A stretch of DNA of 42,624 nucleotides from Candidatus Woesearchaeota archaeon. Lineage in GTDB: Archaea > Nanobdellota > Nanobdellia > Woesearchaeales > GW2011-AR4. The notes beneath the pieces were generated by a model. It saw only the letters and a list, made by a program, of their open reading frames with translations, searched no databases and was not told the origin of the DNA. This document shows, piece after piece, positions 28,914-40,270 of this stretch. Position 1 is the stretch's first letter, and each line of letters starts with the position of its first letter. The position numbers were made by a program, and so were the translations under genes. The stretch spans positions 1 to 42,624 of the forward strand of contig JADHVG010000003.1 of assembly GCA_016784105.1 (NCBI GenBank), written 5' to 3'.

Positions 28914-30761
28914 ATGATTAAGCCTGAACGTATGTCCAAGTTGTTTATTGTAGGGCCAAAATCCACTTTATCTAATGTAGTTTCAACGCTTCATAAGTTA
29001 AAGGCGGCACATTTTATTGAACATAAGAAAGATGAATATGATCTATGCAGTCCTCTGGAGCAATTAGAGAAGACAAGCAGTTTGCTGGTGCAAACAAGAT
29101 CCATGATAACTCATCTTAATATATCTGGAGAAGTAAAAGAAACCAAAGAGTTAAAATTAGATGATCTTGAAAAAGGTTTAACAGATATAAAAGAAAATGT
29201 GAACAAACACGTTGAAAACATAAAATCAAAAGAGGATGAATTATCTATTATTTCAGAACAGAAAAAAATATTAAAATTGTTAACTATGTTGGATTTGTCT
29301 CCTAGCATTTTTCAAAATTCTGGTTACATAAATTCTTACCTAGGATATGTTTCTGATGCAGATATAAAGGAAAAAATTAGTAGCATAACTGAAAATTTTG
29401 AGATTTTCACTATGCAGGAAGACAAAAAAACATTTGTTGCTCTTTTTGTAGAAGCTGCAAAATCTGAAGAGGCAGAAGTTGAATTATCAAACGCAAATTT
29501 TTCTGAAATTGATACAAATTCTGTTATTTCATTGAAAGGACCAGCAAAAGAATGTTTTGAAGGTCTCATAAAGAATGAAGGGAAGATGGGCAAAGAAATT
29601 CAGGCTGGAAAAAATACATTAAAAGAGTTGGCAAAAAAACATAAAAGTTATTTGTTAGGCACAGAAAATTTTTTGTCAACGGAAACAGATAAGGCACAAG
29701 CTCCTTTAAGTTTTGGTTCAACAAAAGAGACTTTTTTTATGAGTGCATTTGTTCCTAAAAAAGATATTCAGAGTATAAGGAAACAACTTCAAGATTCTGC
29801 TTCTGGAAATTTATACTTCGAAGAACAGAAACTGGGAGATGCGGAAGAGATACCGATTAAGTTGAACAATAAAGGATATACTAAGCAGTTTGAATTTTTC
29901 ACAAACATTTATTCTCTTCCAAAATATGATGAGTTTGACCCTACTTCTTTGATGGCGTATACCTTCCCTATTTTTATGGGATTCATGCTTGGAGATGTGG
30001 CTTATGGAATTATCATAGCAGCATTATTTTATTATTTGAAGAAGAAATTTCCAGTTGGAAGTAATTTTTTCAATATAATGATTTCTGCCGGAATTTCTAC
30101 AATGATTTTTGGAATCTTGTTTGGAGAGGTACTGGGTTTTGAGCCGTGGCACGGATTGATAGTGAGAACGCACGACTTTGATATGTTGATGGCTATTGCG
30201 GTGATAACTGGAGTGGTTCACGTAAATTTTGGATTATTATTAGGATTTATTCTAGAATTCAAAAATCATGGGATTTGGCAAGCTATAACTCACAAGATGA
30301 GTTGGGTTTTAATTCAGATAGGTGCTCTTTTATTTATAGGTCCCCTGATGGGGCTGGTAAGTTTTCCAGAACTTCATTCCGAGATTGGGATGTGGGTTTT
30401 ATTGGTTGGAATATTCTTGCTGTATAAGGCAGAAGGGTTCATAGGAATAATTGAACTTCCAACAATTATCAGCCATATCTTATCTTATGCTAGGCTGATG
30501 GCTGTCGGTCTAGCTTCTGTTTTCATTGCGGTAATGGTAAACCAATTTGCAACATTCTTGTTTCATAAAGGAATCTTGTTTATCCCATTAGCATTAATAG
30601 CATTGATCATTGGGCAAACTTTTGCTTTGGCCTTAGGAATTTTAAGCCCGTCATTACACTCAGTTAGGCTTCATTATGTGGAGTTCTTTACCAAATTCTA
30701 TAGTGGGGGCGGTAAAGAGTTTAGCGCATTTGGGGCAGAGAAAGAAAAATCAATACTATGA
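28914..30761 (+). CDS. atpI: A/V-type ATP synthase subunit I
   Basis: Long coiled coil then multi-TM; FMGFMLGDVAYGIII, ISHILSYARLMAVGLASV, LHSVRLHYVEFFTKFYSGGGKEFSAF. Confidence 0.95.
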   Translation: MIKPERMSKLFIVGPKSTLSNVVSTLHKLKAAHFIEHKKDEYDLCSPLEQLEKTSSLLVQTRSMITHLNISGEVKETKELKLDDLEKGLTDIKENVNKHVENIKSKEDELSIISEQKKILKLLTMLDLSPSIFQNSGYINSYLGYVSDADIKEKISSITENFEIFTMQEDKKTFVALFVEAAKSEEAEVELSNANFSEIDTNSVISLKGPAKECFEGLIKNEGKMGKEIQAGKNTLKELAKKHKSYLLGTENFLSTETDKAQAPLSFGSTKETFFMSAFVPKKDIQSIRKQLQDSASGNLYFEEQKLGDAEEIPIKLNNKGYTKQFEFFTNIYSLPKYDEFDPTSLMAYTFPIFMGFMLGDVAYGIIIAALFYYLKKKFPVGSNFFNIMISAGISTMIFGILFGEVLGFEPWHGLIVRTHDFDMLMAIAVITGVVHVNFGLLLGFILEFKNHGIWQAITHKMSWVLIQIGALLFIGPLMGLVSFPELHSEIGMWVLLVGIFLLYKAEGFIGIIELPTIISHILSYARLMAVGLASVFIAVMVNQFATFLFHKGILFIPLALIALIIGQTFALALGILSPSLHSVRLHYVEFFTKFYSGGGKEFSAFGAEKEKSIL

Positions 30762-30775
30762 TGGAGGTAAAATAA

Positions 30776-31009
30776 ATGGCAGTAGAACTAGCGATAGGAA
30801 ACGGATTATTGGGAGTGGGAGCAGGTCTTGCTCTAGGTTTAGGAGCTATAGGCACCGGTCTTGCGCAACAACAAATTATTCCAGCAGTACTTGGAGCTAT
30901 AGCTGAAGATCCAAAAATGTTAGGTAAAGGTTTGTTTTTCATACTTTTACCAGAAACATTAGTCATATTTGGTTTCGCAATTGCAATGATTTTGATAGGA
31001 AAAGTGTAA
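30776..31009 (+). CDS. atpK: A/V-type ATP synthase subunit K (rotor ring)
   Basis: 77-aa two-TM hairpin: GAGLALGLGAIGTGLAQQQIIPAVLGAIAEDP...LLPETLVIFGFAIAMIL. Confidence 0.93.
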   Translation: MAVELAIGNGLLGVGAGLALGLGAIGTGLAQQQIIPAVLGAIAEDPKMLGKGLFFILLPETLVIFGFAIAMILIGKV

Positions 31010-31079
31010 GGTTTTCCTTACCTTCCTTTCAATTTACCAAATAGATTAGTCAGTAAAAAAATAGGATTGGGTGTTGATA

Positions 31080-31628
31080 ATGAGTCTTGAAAAAATAAAA
31101 TCACAGATAGTGAAAAAATGTGAAGAAGCAGAGAAAAAAATACTTGATGAAGCAAGCAAGAAAATTAAAGAGATTAATAACAAAGCTTCTGAAAGTGTAA
31201 AGAAGATAGAATTGGAATTAGAACAAAAATTTGTTGAAGAGTCAAAGGTGGTGGAGAATCGAGAAAATTCTCTCGTGAATATGGAATCTCAGAAGATGGA
31301 ATTTGAGATTAAGAAAGAGATGATAGATTCTGTTTATTTACAAGCGTATGATAAGATCAAGAACATGCCAAAAAAAGACCGGGAAGGAGTCACAAAAAAA
31401 TTGATAGATCTTGCTGGAAAAGAGATCAGTGTGGATGTGATCTACGCAAATGATTCTGACAAAAGTTTCTGCGAGGGTAAAGCAGAACTCAAGAGTTTGG
31501 ATACAGATGGTGGGATAATTTGCGAAACGAAGGATGGGAATGTTCGAGTTAATTATACCTTTGAGTCGATGTTCCAGGAAATGAAAGAGAAAACAATCAA
31601 GGAGGCATCAAGGATTTTGTTTGAATAA
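31080..31628 (+). CDS. atpE: A/V-type ATP synthase subunit E
   Basis: Position in operon and coiled-coil N-terminus; start ATG 31080 (MSLEKIKSQ) preferred over 31071. Confidence 0.87.
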   Translation: MSLEKIKSQIVKKCEEAEKKILDEASKKIKEINNKASESVKKIELELEQKFVEESKVVENRENSLVNMESQKMEFEIKKEMIDSVYLQAYDKIKNMPKKDREGVTKKLIDLAGKEISVDVIYANDSDKSFCEGKAELKSLDTDGGIICETKDGNVRVNYTFESMFQEMKEKTIKEASRILFE

Positions 31629-31630
31629 AG

Positions 31631-32677
31631 ATGGTAAAGCAGCTTATATTGGAAAAATATCCGTATACTTACTTAAGGACAATGATCATGAAGAAAGCCC
31701 TTCTTACTAGGCTGGATTATGATAAGATCCTTAAGCTTTCTCCGGATGAGATTGGAAAGTATCTGGAAGATTTCGAATATAAGAATGAAGTTGATGAGCT
31801 GGCTATGGAATATTCTGGCATAGAACTTATTGAAAGAACCTTGCAACTTAATCTTGGGAACAAGTTTGATAAGCTTCTGAAAATATCTCCCCAGGATTTA
31901 AAAATTTTGATAACTTTGTACTTAAAAAGATATGATATATACAACATAAAGACGATTTTGAGATCTAAGTTCAGTAGTATTTCTCCAGAGGATACAAAGA
32001 GACACCTTAATCCAGCTTCTGTTTCCAGTTCAAATTACTTTGACAAACTTATATCTCAAAAAACTGTGGAAGAAATATTTTCCGGATTGGATTTTTTGAA
32101 GGAAAAAGATACTCGCGCTGCTTTAGATCATTTCAAAAATTCAAATTCTTTGGTTTATATTGAGAATGTTCTGGATAGGTATTATTTTAATTTTGTATTT
32201 TCTCAATCGAAGTACTTGAACATAGAGGGAAAGCTTTACAAAAAGTTTTTGTTCCATGAGATTGATGTGCTGAACATAAAACTTCTTTTGAGATTGAAGA
32301 AGGAGAATTTCTCTGATCAGGACATAAAGGAGATGGTGTTTCATTTCGGAACCATAAGAAAAGAGATTATGGATAAGATGCTAAAAGCGGATGTTTCTGG
32401 AATATTAAAAGAACTTGAAAATACTGATTTTAGGAATATAGTTGAAAAGTATTCAAAAGACTCGGGAGAAATAAATTTTTCCGATTTGGAAATAGATTTA
32501 GATAAATTTTTGCTTGAACAATCAAAGAAATTAATTAGGCAACATCCGATGAGTGTGGATGTAATTTTGGGTTATATGTTCTTGAAGGATTTGGAAGTTA
32601 AAAATCTTACGAGGATAGTAAAGGCAAAGCAACTTTCACTTTCAGAGGAATTTATCGAAAAAACAATTGTGATATGA
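31631..32677 (+). CDS. atpC: A/V-type ATP synthase subunit C
   Basis: PYTYLRTMIMKKALL...GYMFLKDLEVKNLTRIVKAKQ typical of subunit C. Confidence 0.9.
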   Translation: MVKQLILEKYPYTYLRTMIMKKALLTRLDYDKILKLSPDEIGKYLEDFEYKNEVDELAMEYSGIELIERTLQLNLGNKFDKLLKISPQDLKILITLYLKRYDIYNIKTILRSKFSSISPEDTKRHLNPASVSSSNYFDKLISQKTVEEIFSGLDFLKEKDTRAALDHFKNSNSLVYIENVLDRYYFNFVFSQSKYLNIEGKLYKKFLFHEIDVLNIKLLLRLKKENFSDQDIKEMVFHFGTIRKEIMDKMLKADVSGILKELENTDFRNIVEKYSKDSGEINFSDLEIDLDKFLLEQSKKLIRQHPMSVDVILGYMFLKDLEVKNLTRIVKAKQLSLSEEFIEKTIVI

Positions 32678-32683
32678 GGTAAT

Positions 32684-32983
32684 ATGGTTAATGTAGCGGT
32701 TTTAGGAAGTAATGAATTTGTGGTAGGATTCCAGTTAGCTGGAATAAAAAACATAGTAGAAGCTACTGATGATCATTTTAATGATATTAAAGAGATAAAG
32801 AATAAGGAAGGAGTAGGAATTGTTGTTCTTGAACAGAAAATCATGGACAGTTTAGATGAAGTTCAAAGACAAGAAGTTGAAGATTCTGTGGAACCTGTTT
32901 TTATTCCGGTTTCAATTGAATTAGAACAGGAGAGCCTGAAAAGATTGATAAAAAAATCGATAGGCGTAGATTTATGGAGTTGA
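32684..32983 (+). CDS. atpF: A/V-type ATP synthase subunit F
   Basis: [18 protein letters not shown]...[14 protein letters not shown]; operon position. Confidence 0.92.
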   Translation: MVNVAVLGSNEFVVGFQLAGIKNIVEATDDHFNDIKEIKNKEGVGIVVLEQKIMDSLDEVQRQEVEDSVEPVFIPVSIELEQESLKRLIKKSIGVDLWS

Positions 32984-32988
32984 TGAAT

Positions 32989-34713
32989 ATGAAAGAAGGA
33001 GTTATTTATAGAATAGCAGGACCGGTTGTTGTCGCAAAAGGCATCAAACCAAGAATGTATGATGTTTGTAGAGTAGGTAATGAAAAATTGATGGGGGAAG
33101 TCATCCAGATTGACGGAGACAAAATTGTCATTCAGGTTTATGAAGATACTTCTGGAATTAAACCCGGAGAACCGGTAACTAATACTGGAGAACCTCTAAA
33201 AGTTGAATTAGGTCCTGGAATGCTTGGAAGCATTTATGATGGGATTCAAAGACCGTTGCCAGTTTTGATAAAGCAGATGGGAGAATTCATCAAGAGAGGA
33301 GTGGATGCTCCTGGTTTGGATCAAACAAAGAAATGGGATTTTAAGGCCACTGCAAAAGTTGGAGACTCTGTTAAACCAGGAAATTCTATTGGAGAAGTTG
33401 AAGAAAATGAAGGGGTTCCTCATAAGATACTTATCCCTCCAACCGAATCCGGAAAGATTGTTGAAATAAAATCTGGAAGCTTTACCGTAAATGATGTTGT
33501 TGGAAAACTAGATAATGGTTATGAATTAAAGCTAAAGCACAATTGGCCGGTTAAGTTCGCAAGACCTGCTGGAAAAAAACTTAATCCTGAAATTCCGTTA
33601 ATTACTGGACAAAGGGTTTTTGATGCACTTTTCCCGTTAGCAAAAGGAGGAGTAGCCGCTATCCCTGGACCATTCGGTGCAGGAAAAACCGTTTCACAGC
33701 AACAGCTTGCTAAGTGGTCTGATGCAGATATCATTGTTTACATTGGTTGTGGGGAACGCGGAAATGAGATGACTGAAGTTCTTACCGAGTTTCCAGAGCT
33801 AACAGATCCAAAATCTGGTAAGCCATTGATGAACCGCACAGTATTAATAGCAAATACTTCTAACATGCCAGTTGCAGCACGTGAAGCCTCTATTTACACT
33901 GGAGTTACTATCGCAGAATATTATAGGGATATGGGTTATAGTGTTGCGGTAATGGCAGACTCCACAAGTAGGTGGGCAGAAGCTATGAGGGAAATTTCTT
34001 CTAGACTAGAAGAGATGCCTGGGGAAGAAGGTTATCCTGCTTACCTGTCTACAAGACTCGCGCAGTTTTATGAACGTGCTGGACGTGTTATACCATTAGG
34101 AACAGATAAAGAAGGTTCAGTTTCTATTATTGGAGCTGTCAGTCCTCCGGGAGGAGACTTTTCAGAACCAGTAACTCAAAATACTTTGAGAGTCACAAAA
34201 TGTTTTTGGGCATTGGATGCAAAGTTAGCACAAAGAAGACACTTTCCAAGTATCAACTGGTTAACATCTTATTCTTTGTACCTAGAAACATTAAAGGATT
34301 ATTATGCAAAGAATGTCGCTCCAGACTGGCACGATCTTGTTAGCGAAATAATGACTATATTGCAAGAAGAAGAAAGGCTTATGGAAATTGTGCAGTTAGT
34401 GGGTTCGGATGCTTTACCTGAAAGACAACAACTTACGTTACAAGTTGCAAGACTCATAAGGGAAGTATTGTTACAACAAAATGCATTCCATGACATAGAT
34501 ACGTTTTGTGATTTAAAGAAGACTTATGAGATAATGAAAGCTATATTGCAGTTCTCTAAGCTTTCAAATGTTGCTTTGGATAATGGTATGAGGGTCAAGG
34601 ATATTCTGGATACTAAGGCAAAGGATCGTTTGGGAGAAGTAAAATTCATTAAGGAATATGAAAAACTTCTTGGAGACTTGTCTAAGGAAATGGAGAAAGA
34701 ATTAACCAACTAG
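32989..34713 (+). CDS. atpA: A/V-type ATP synthase subunit A (catalytic)
   Basis: P-loop [49 protein letters not shown]; start uncertain (32974 or 32989). Confidence 0.97.
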   Translation: MKEGVIYRIAGPVVVAKGIKPRMYDVCRVGNEKLMGEVIQIDGDKIVIQVYEDTSGIKPGEPVTNTGEPLKVELGPGMLGSIYDGIQRPLPVLIKQMGEFIKRGVDAPGLDQTKKWDFKATAKVGDSVKPGNSIGEVEENEGVPHKILIPPTESGKIVEIKSGSFTVNDVVGKLDNGYELKLKHNWPVKFARPAGKKLNPEIPLITGQRVFDALFPLAKGGVAAIPGPFGAGKTVSQQQLAKWSDADIIVYIGCGERGNEMTEVLTEFPELTDPKSGKPLMNRTVLIANTSNMPVAAREASIYTGVTIAEYYRDMGYSVAVMADSTSRWAEAMREISSRLEEMPGEEGYPAYLSTRLAQFYERAGRVIPLGTDKEGSVSIIGAVSPPGGDFSEPVTQNTLRVTKCFWALDAKLAQRRHFPSINWLTSYSLYLETLKDYYAKNVAPDWHDLVSEIMTILQEEERLMEIVQLVGSDALPERQQLTLQVARLIREVLLQQNAFHDIDTFCDLKKTYEIMKAILQFSKLSNVALDNGMRVKDILDTKAKDRLGEVKFIKEYEKLLGDLSKEMEKELTN

Positions 34714-34723
34714 GAGGATCAAG

Positions 34724-36091
34724 ATGAAAGAATACAAAACAATAACCAGGATTGCAGGACCTTTGATTTTTGTTGAAAAAACAGAACCGATAGGGTATTC
34801 AGATATTGTAAAGGTTACTATGCCTAATGGTGACGTAAAAAACGGTCAGGTTTTAGACACATCAGATGAGCTAGTGGTTGTTCAGGTTTTTGAAGGAACT
34901 TCTGGAATAGATGTGGAGAGTAGTGTGAAGTTTCTTGGCAAAACACTAAAATTAGATGTTTCCCAGAATATGATGGGTAGAGTTTTGAGCGGACGTGGAA
35001 AACCAATTGATGATGGCCCAGATATCATTCCTGAAAAGAGTTTGGATATCATGGGTGCTGCTATCAATCCGTTTGCCAGATCATCTCCTAGCGACTTCAT
35101 CCAAACCGGAATCTCAACAATAGATGCGATGAACACTTTGGTTAGGGGCCAAAAATTACCTATTTTTTCAGGTTCTGGACTCCCACATAATGAAATAGCT
35201 TTGCAGATAGCCAGACAAGCTAAAGTTATTGGAAAGAAAGAAAATTTTGTGGTTATATTCGCTGCTATGGGTATCACAAATGAAGATGCGCAATATTTTA
35301 TCAATGATTTCAAGCAGACTGGAGCATTAGAGAGAAGCGTGGTCTTCCTTAACCTAGCAGATGATCCTGCTGTGGAAAGATTAGTTACACCCAAAATGGC
35401 TCTTACTGCAGCTGAGTACTTCGCTTATGAGCACGGTTATCACGTCCTTGTTATTTTAACAGACATGACCAACTATTGTGAAAGTCTTCGTGAAATTGGT
35501 GCAGCAAGGGAAGAGATCCCTGGAAGGAGAGGTTATCCTGGTTACATGTATACTGATCTTGCAACTTTGTATGAGCGGGCAGGAGTCATTAAGGGTAAGA
35601 AAGGTTCCGTTACACAATTACCTATCTTGACCATGGTTGGGGATGACATAACACATCCTATTCCGGATCTTACTGGTTACATAACTGAAGGTCAGATTGT
35701 TTTGATGAGGGAACTGCACAGAAAAGGTATTTATCCCAATATAGATGTTCTTCCTTCTCTTTCAAGGCTGATGAACGCTGGAATTGGACCAGAAAAAACC
35801 AGAGATGACCATAAACAGGTTTCTGACCAGATGTACGCTGCTTATGCAGAAGGTAGGGACTTAAGAGGTCTTGTTGCAATAGTTGGAGAAGAAGCCTTAT
35901 CTGATAGAGACAAAAAACTGCTTAAGTTTGCAGAAGAGTTTGAGGATAAGTTCGTAAGACAAAGCCGGGATGAAGATCGTTCTATCCAGGATACTTTGGA
36001 CTTGGGATGGAAACTTTTGAGAATACTCCCAGATAATGAACTGACAAGAATTTCTCCTGAGTTGAAGGAAAAATATATTAAGAAAAAATAA
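34724..36091 (+). CDS. atpB: A/V-type ATP synthase subunit B
   Basis: [55 protein letters not shown]. Confidence 0.97.
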   Translation: MKEYKTITRIAGPLIFVEKTEPIGYSDIVKVTMPNGDVKNGQVLDTSDELVVVQVFEGTSGIDVESSVKFLGKTLKLDVSQNMMGRVLSGRGKPIDDGPDIIPEKSLDIMGAAINPFARSSPSDFIQTGISTIDAMNTLVRGQKLPIFSGSGLPHNEIALQIARQAKVIGKKENFVVIFAAMGITNEDAQYFINDFKQTGALERSVVFLNLADDPAVERLVTPKMALTAAEYFAYEHGYHVLVILTDMTNYCESLREIGAAREEIPGRRGYPGYMYTDLATLYERAGVIKGKKGSVTQLPILTMVGDDITHPIPDLTGYITEGQIVLMRELHRKGIYPNIDVLPSLSRLMNAGIGPEKTRDDHKQVSDQMYAAYAEGRDLRGLVAIVGEEALSDRDKKLLKFAEEFEDKFVRQSRDEDRSIQDTLDLGWKLLRILPDNELTRISPELKEKYIKKK

Positions 36092-36105
36092 TTTTTTTTT
36101 GAATA

Positions 36106-36723
36106 ATGGCACAAGACGTTAAACCAACCAGATCTGAACTGCTTAAGGTAAAGAAGCAGATTAAGCTAGCTCAGTCTGGATACTCTCTCCTAAAAAAGAA
36201 GAGGGATGGTTTAATTCTTGAATTCTTCGAGATAATGAAGAAAGCCAAAACATTGCGTCAAGAATTGGTTGAAGAGTATGTTAAGGCTTTAGAGAAGATA
36301 AACATCGCAAGAACCTTGGAAGGAGACCTAAAAATTAAATCTATTGCTATGGCAATAAAAGAACTTCCGGATATTAAGCTTGAAACAGTAAACATCATGG
36401 GGGTTAAGGTTCCTAAAGTTGAACATTCAGAGATCAAGAAAGCATTTGTGGATAGGGGTTACGGTGTTTATAGTTCTGCTGCCATAGATGAAGCGGCTTC
36501 CAGTTATGAAAAAGTTGTCGAAAAAATTCTTTTAGCAGCTGAAGTGGAAACTTCGATGCGTAAGCTTCTTAATGAGATTGAAAAGACTAAAAGGCGTGTT
36601 AATGCTTTAGAATTTGTGGTTATTCCTAAGTTGGATAATGTACAGGCATTTATACAATTGCGATTAGAGGAAATGGAACGTGAAAATGTTTTCAGACTGA
36701 AGCGTATTAAAGCATCTGCATAA
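36106..36723 (+). CDS. atpD: A/V-type ATP synthase subunit D
   Basis: KPTRSELLKVKKQIKLAQSGYSLLKKKRDGLILEFFEIM; RRVNALEFVVIPKL. Confidence 0.95.
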   Translation: MAQDVKPTRSELLKVKKQIKLAQSGYSLLKKKRDGLILEFFEIMKKAKTLRQELVEEYVKALEKINIARTLEGDLKIKSIAMAIKELPDIKLETVNIMGVKVPKVEHSEIKKAFVDRGYGVYSSAAIDEAASSYEKVVEKILLAAEVETSMRKLLNEIEKTKRRVNALEFVVIPKLDNVQAFIQLRLEEMERENVFRLKRIKASA

Positions 36724-36854
36724 TGTCTAAAGAAGAAATAAAGAAAAAGCAAGAGTTCATCAAAAAATTAAGAAAGTTCTTGATAGTATTTCATGTTTCT
36801 GTTTTTGTTATTGTTGTTATAATAATTGTATTAAAATTGAAGAATATTTTTTGA
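36723..36854 (+). CDS. 43-aa single-TM micropeptide coupled to atpD
   Basis: Own translation MSKEEIKKKQEFIKKLRKFLIVFHVSVFVIVVIIIVLKLKNIF*; TAATG stop/start overlap with atpD; below track cutoff. Confidence 0.6.
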   Translation: MSKEEIKKKQEFIKKLRKFLIVFHVSVFVIVVIIIVLKLKNIF

Positions 36855-36893
36855 CCAAAAACTTTTTAAACAATTCTTTGAATTTTAGTTTAA

Positions 36894-38885
36894 ATGACAC
36901 AAGAAAATATTCTACTCGGAGTTTTTCTGGTAAGCATATTTACTTTTTTATTTGCTTTAAAGCTTATTAGATATATTTTAAAAAAGCCTGCTGGAAATAA
37001 ATTAGTGCAGGAAATTGGAGAACAGATACATAAGGGGGCTATGACGTTCTTGAATAAAGAATATAAAATCATGGCCATATTCATGCTTGTTATTGTTGCT
37101 GTTTTTGTTTTGCTGGATATTTCTGGCAAGATGGAACATGGTAACGAATTAGCTATAATGTTTGTTGTTGGAAGTATCTTTTCTGCTGTTGCAGGCAGAA
37201 TTGGCATGTTCATCGCAACTAAAGCCAATACTAGAACTGCTGTTGGGGCAGATAAGAGTCTTAGTGAGGGGCTTAAGATTGCTTTCTCATCAGGGGTTGT
37301 GATGGGTATGGTTGTTGTTGCTCTTGCTCTTTCGGGAATCACATTTTTCTTCTGGCTTTATGGTGATCCAGAACTGATTTTTGGTTTTGCTTTCGGAGCA
37401 TCTTACATTGCTTTGTTTGCAAGGGTCGGTGGGGGTATATTCACAAAAGCTGCGGACGTAGGTGCAGATCTTGTTGGGAAGGTTGAGAAAAACATTCCGG
37501 AAGATGATCCAAGAAATCCTGCTGTCATCGCTGATAATGTGGGGGATAATGTGGGGGATGTTGCTGGTATGGGTGCTGACCTTTTTGAAAGTTATGTGGA
37601 AGCTATTGTTGCTGCCATGGTTATTGGTTTTGTTTTCTATACTGCAAATTCTGGAAATGCTACTTTACTTCCTTTGGTTCTTGCAGCTGTAGGGATTGTT
37701 GCATCTATTATAGGAACATTTTTTGTTAATGCAAAAAAAGGTCAAAACATTTATCGTGCTTTGGACAAAGGGGTTTATGTTGCTGGAGCCTTGATGATCG
37801 GAGCTTCTTACTTTGTCATAAAATGGATGATAAATGATATGAGTATTTTCTGGGCTACTCTCATTGGTCTTGGTTCTGGAATTGTTATTGGTGCCTCAAC
37901 AGAGTATTATACTTCAAAACACAAAAAACCAACTTTGGGAATTGTAGAAGCTTCAAAGACTGGAGCTGCAACCAACATAATTGCTGGCTTGGGAGTTGGA
38001 ATGTGGAGCACAGCTATTCCAATTTTAGTTGTTGCTGGAGCCATGATCTGGACTTTTAAGATTGGAGGATTGTACGGAGTTGCTATTTCTGCTGTTGGAA
38101 TGCTTTCAACCTTAGGAATCACTCTTGCTGCTGATACTTATGGGCCAGTAGCTGATAACGCTCAGGGAATTTCTGAGATGGGGAAACTTGGTAAGCGGGC
38201 AAGAAGAAGAACTGAGGAGCTTGACGCTATAGGGAACACTACTGCTGCCATTGGTAAAGGTTTTGCTATTGGTAGTGCTGCTTTAACATCTATTGTCCTA
38301 TACATTGATTACATTCGAGCAACAAACATCAAAATATTAGACATTGCACAACCGGAAGTAATTGTTGGTCTGTTTATTGGTGGATTGATGCCTTTTATCT
38401 TCTCTGCTTTGTTGATGAACTCAGTTGGTCATGCTGCATCTAAGATAGTTGAAGAAGTCCGTAGGCAGTTCAAGACTATTCCTGGATTGATGTCTGGCAA
38501 GGGAAAACCTGATGTTGAGAAATGTATTTCTATAAGCACTCACGCCGCTTTGAGTCATATGATGCTTCCTGGGATCTTGATTATTGTGGTTCCGATTGTT
38601 GTTGGATTATGGAGTCCGGAAGCGCTTGGAGGAGTCTTAATTGGGAAAACTGTTGTAGGATTCTTGCTTGCTATCTTCATGGCTAACTCTGGTGGGGCTT
38701 GGGATAACGCAAAGAAGTATATCGAAGATGGAAATCTTGGTGGTAAAGGGTCTGATGCTCACAAAGCAGCAGTTGTTGGAGATACTGTGGGGGACCCCTT
38801 CAAAGACACCGCCGGACCGTCTCTCAACATTCTTATGAAGCTTATGACTATAGTAGCATTAGTCTTTGTGCCTCTTTTTATTTGA
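36894..38885 (+). CDS. hppA: Membrane-bound ion-translocating pyrophosphatase
   Basis: [72 protein letters not shown]. Confidence 0.97.
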   Translation: MTQENILLGVFLVSIFTFLFALKLIRYILKKPAGNKLVQEIGEQIHKGAMTFLNKEYKIMAIFMLVIVAVFVLLDISGKMEHGNELAIMFVVGSIFSAVAGRIGMFIATKANTRTAVGADKSLSEGLKIAFSSGVVMGMVVVALALSGITFFFWLYGDPELIFGFAFGASYIALFARVGGGIFTKAADVGADLVGKVEKNIPEDDPRNPAVIADNVGDNVGDVAGMGADLFESYVEAIVAAMVIGFVFYTANSGNATLLPLVLAAVGIVASIIGTFFVNAKKGQNIYRALDKGVYVAGALMIGASYFVIKWMINDMSIFWATLIGLGSGIVIGASTEYYTSKHKKPTLGIVEASKTGAATNIIAGLGVGMWSTAIPILVVAGAMIWTFKIGGLYGVAISAVGMLSTLGITLAADTYGPVADNAQGISEMGKLGKRARRRTEELDAIGNTTAAIGKGFAIGSAALTSIVLYIDYIRATNIKILDIAQPEVIVGLFIGGLMPFIFSALLMNSVGHAASKIVEEVRRQFKTIPGLMSGKGKPDVEKCISISTHAALSHMMLPGILIIVVPIVVGLWSPEALGGVLIGKTVVGFLLAIFMANSGGAWDNAKKYIEDGNLGGKGSDAHKAAVVGDTVGDPFKDTAGPSLNILMKLMTIVALVFVPLFI

Positions 38886-38890
38886 GGCAC
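38868..38890 (+). terminator. Hairpin spanning the hppA stop codon
   Basis: GTGCCTC-TTTTTATTT-GAGGCAC, 7-bp perfect stem including the TGA stop. Confidence 0.4.
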
Positions 38891-38976
38891 TGGACATTTG
38901 CGCGTGAGCTTTATAAATTTCTTTTTCTTTTACATTTTAATCACTTAGGTAGTGTTAAGCATCCAAATCATGATTT

Positions 38977-40080
38977 TTGCTTAAAATAAAATCATTTACG
39001 AAGCTTACACTTAAGAAAATTATGATTAAAATGAAAAAAGGATTAAAATTTACAAAATCTCAGCTTGAAGAATTGTATCTAAATAAAAAGTTGTCACTTA
39101 GTCAAATTGGAAAACTCTTTGATTGTCATCAAGTTAACATACTTTATTGGTTAAAAAAATTTGGAATTAGGAGAAGGCCTGCTTACCGAGAATATGTTCA
39201 TATTTCTAAGGAAGATTTGCGTAGGTTATACTGGAAAAAGGGATTGAAAACTCAAGAAATTGCATATATGTATGGTTTAAAAAATGGAAGATCTGTTCTA
39301 AAGAAAATGAAAAAATATGGCATTAATTCCAAAACTGTTTCTGAGGCAACAACTAAAAAAATGAAAAACTCATTTAATGGTGATTTTGCAGAAAAAGCAT
39401 TTCTTTTAGGTTTGCGTGCAGGAGATTTCCATGCAAAGAGGGTGAGGAAATGTATCCGTGTTCAATCAACTACAACACATTTGGCTCAAATAGACTTATT
39501 AAAAAACTCATTTGAAAAATATGGTGTAATTTGCAAGTATCTAAGCAAACACCATGCACGATGTGATGAGTGGTTCATTTACGTTGATTTAGATAAGTCC
39601 TTTGAGTTTCTACTTAGAAAACCAGAGCAAGTTTCCAATTGGATTTTAGAAAAGGAGAGATATTTCTGGGAGTTTTTAGCTGCTTACATGGATTGTGAAG
39701 GTAACTGGCATTTGAGCAGGAGCCATGATATACATACAAGATTAACATTTAGGATTAGGTCAGGGGACAAAGAAATATTAGAGGATTGCTCAAAAAAACT
39801 TGCATCATTTGGATACAATCCAATTTTCTGCCTTGACACCAAAAAAGGCAAGAAAGGGCCAAATAGATTTTTACGAAAGGATATGTATGGTATCATCATA
39901 AACAAAAAAAAGGAGGTCATTCGCTTGTGCAATCAATTGATTCCTTTCAGCAAACATTCCGAAAAAGTTCGCAAGATGAAACTCATGATTGCTCACGGAG
40001 ATAAAAACTACTCTGCAATCTCTAAAAAATGGAATGATCTAAAAGAACAGATCAAAGGAGAGATTTTGGTCAATGTTTAG
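38977..40080 (+). CDS. LAGLIDADG-family protein with two N-terminal HTH-like segments
   Basis: Two LAGLIDADG-like helices: AFLLGLRAGDFHAKR and FWEFLAAYMDCEGNWHLSR; HTH-like LSLSQIGKLFDCHQVNILYWLKKFGI and LKTQEIAYMYGLKNGRSVLKKMKKYGI. TTG start in track; ATG 39022 is an alternative. Confidence 0.82.
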   Translation: MLKIKSFTKLTLKKIMIKMKKGLKFTKSQLEELYLNKKLSLSQIGKLFDCHQVNILYWLKKFGIRRRPAYREYVHISKEDLRRLYWKKGLKTQEIAYMYGLKNGRSVLKKMKKYGINSKTVSEATTKKMKNSFNGDFAEKAFLLGLRAGDFHAKRVRKCIRVQSTTTHLAQIDLLKNSFEKYGVICKYLSKHHARCDEWFIYVDLDKSFEFLLRKPEQVSNWILEKERYFWEFLAAYMDCEGNWHLSRSHDIHTRLTFRIRSGDKEILEDCSKKLASFGYNPIFCLDTKKGKKGPNRFLRKDMYGIIINKKKEVIRLCNQLIPFSKHSEKVRKMKLMIAHGDKNYSAISKKWNDLKEQIKGEILVNV

Positions 40081-40270
40081 AAAATGATTGGATCTTAGTT
40101 TTTTTTGATTGTGATATGGATTTTTTGATAATAGATTAGGGAATTCGTGGATTAAAAAGAAATATTTAAATATCAAACACACTATAAAACTAGATAACAA
40201 TAGAATCTAAAAAAGCCTTTGTACAGGTAACATATGTATCTTTTTGGTGAACTTATAATTGTAGGTCATT

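Noticed and set aside
34882-35394. 170-aa minus ORF
   Set aside because: Antisense shadow of atpB; composition lacks coding character.
36890-37342. 150-aa minus ORF
   Set aside because: Antisense shadow of hppA.
37531-37560. Tandem nucleotide repeat GATAATGTGGGGGATAATGTGGGGG
   Set aside because: Encodes the conserved DNVGDNVGD motif of membrane pyrophosphatases, so the repeat is a coding constraint.
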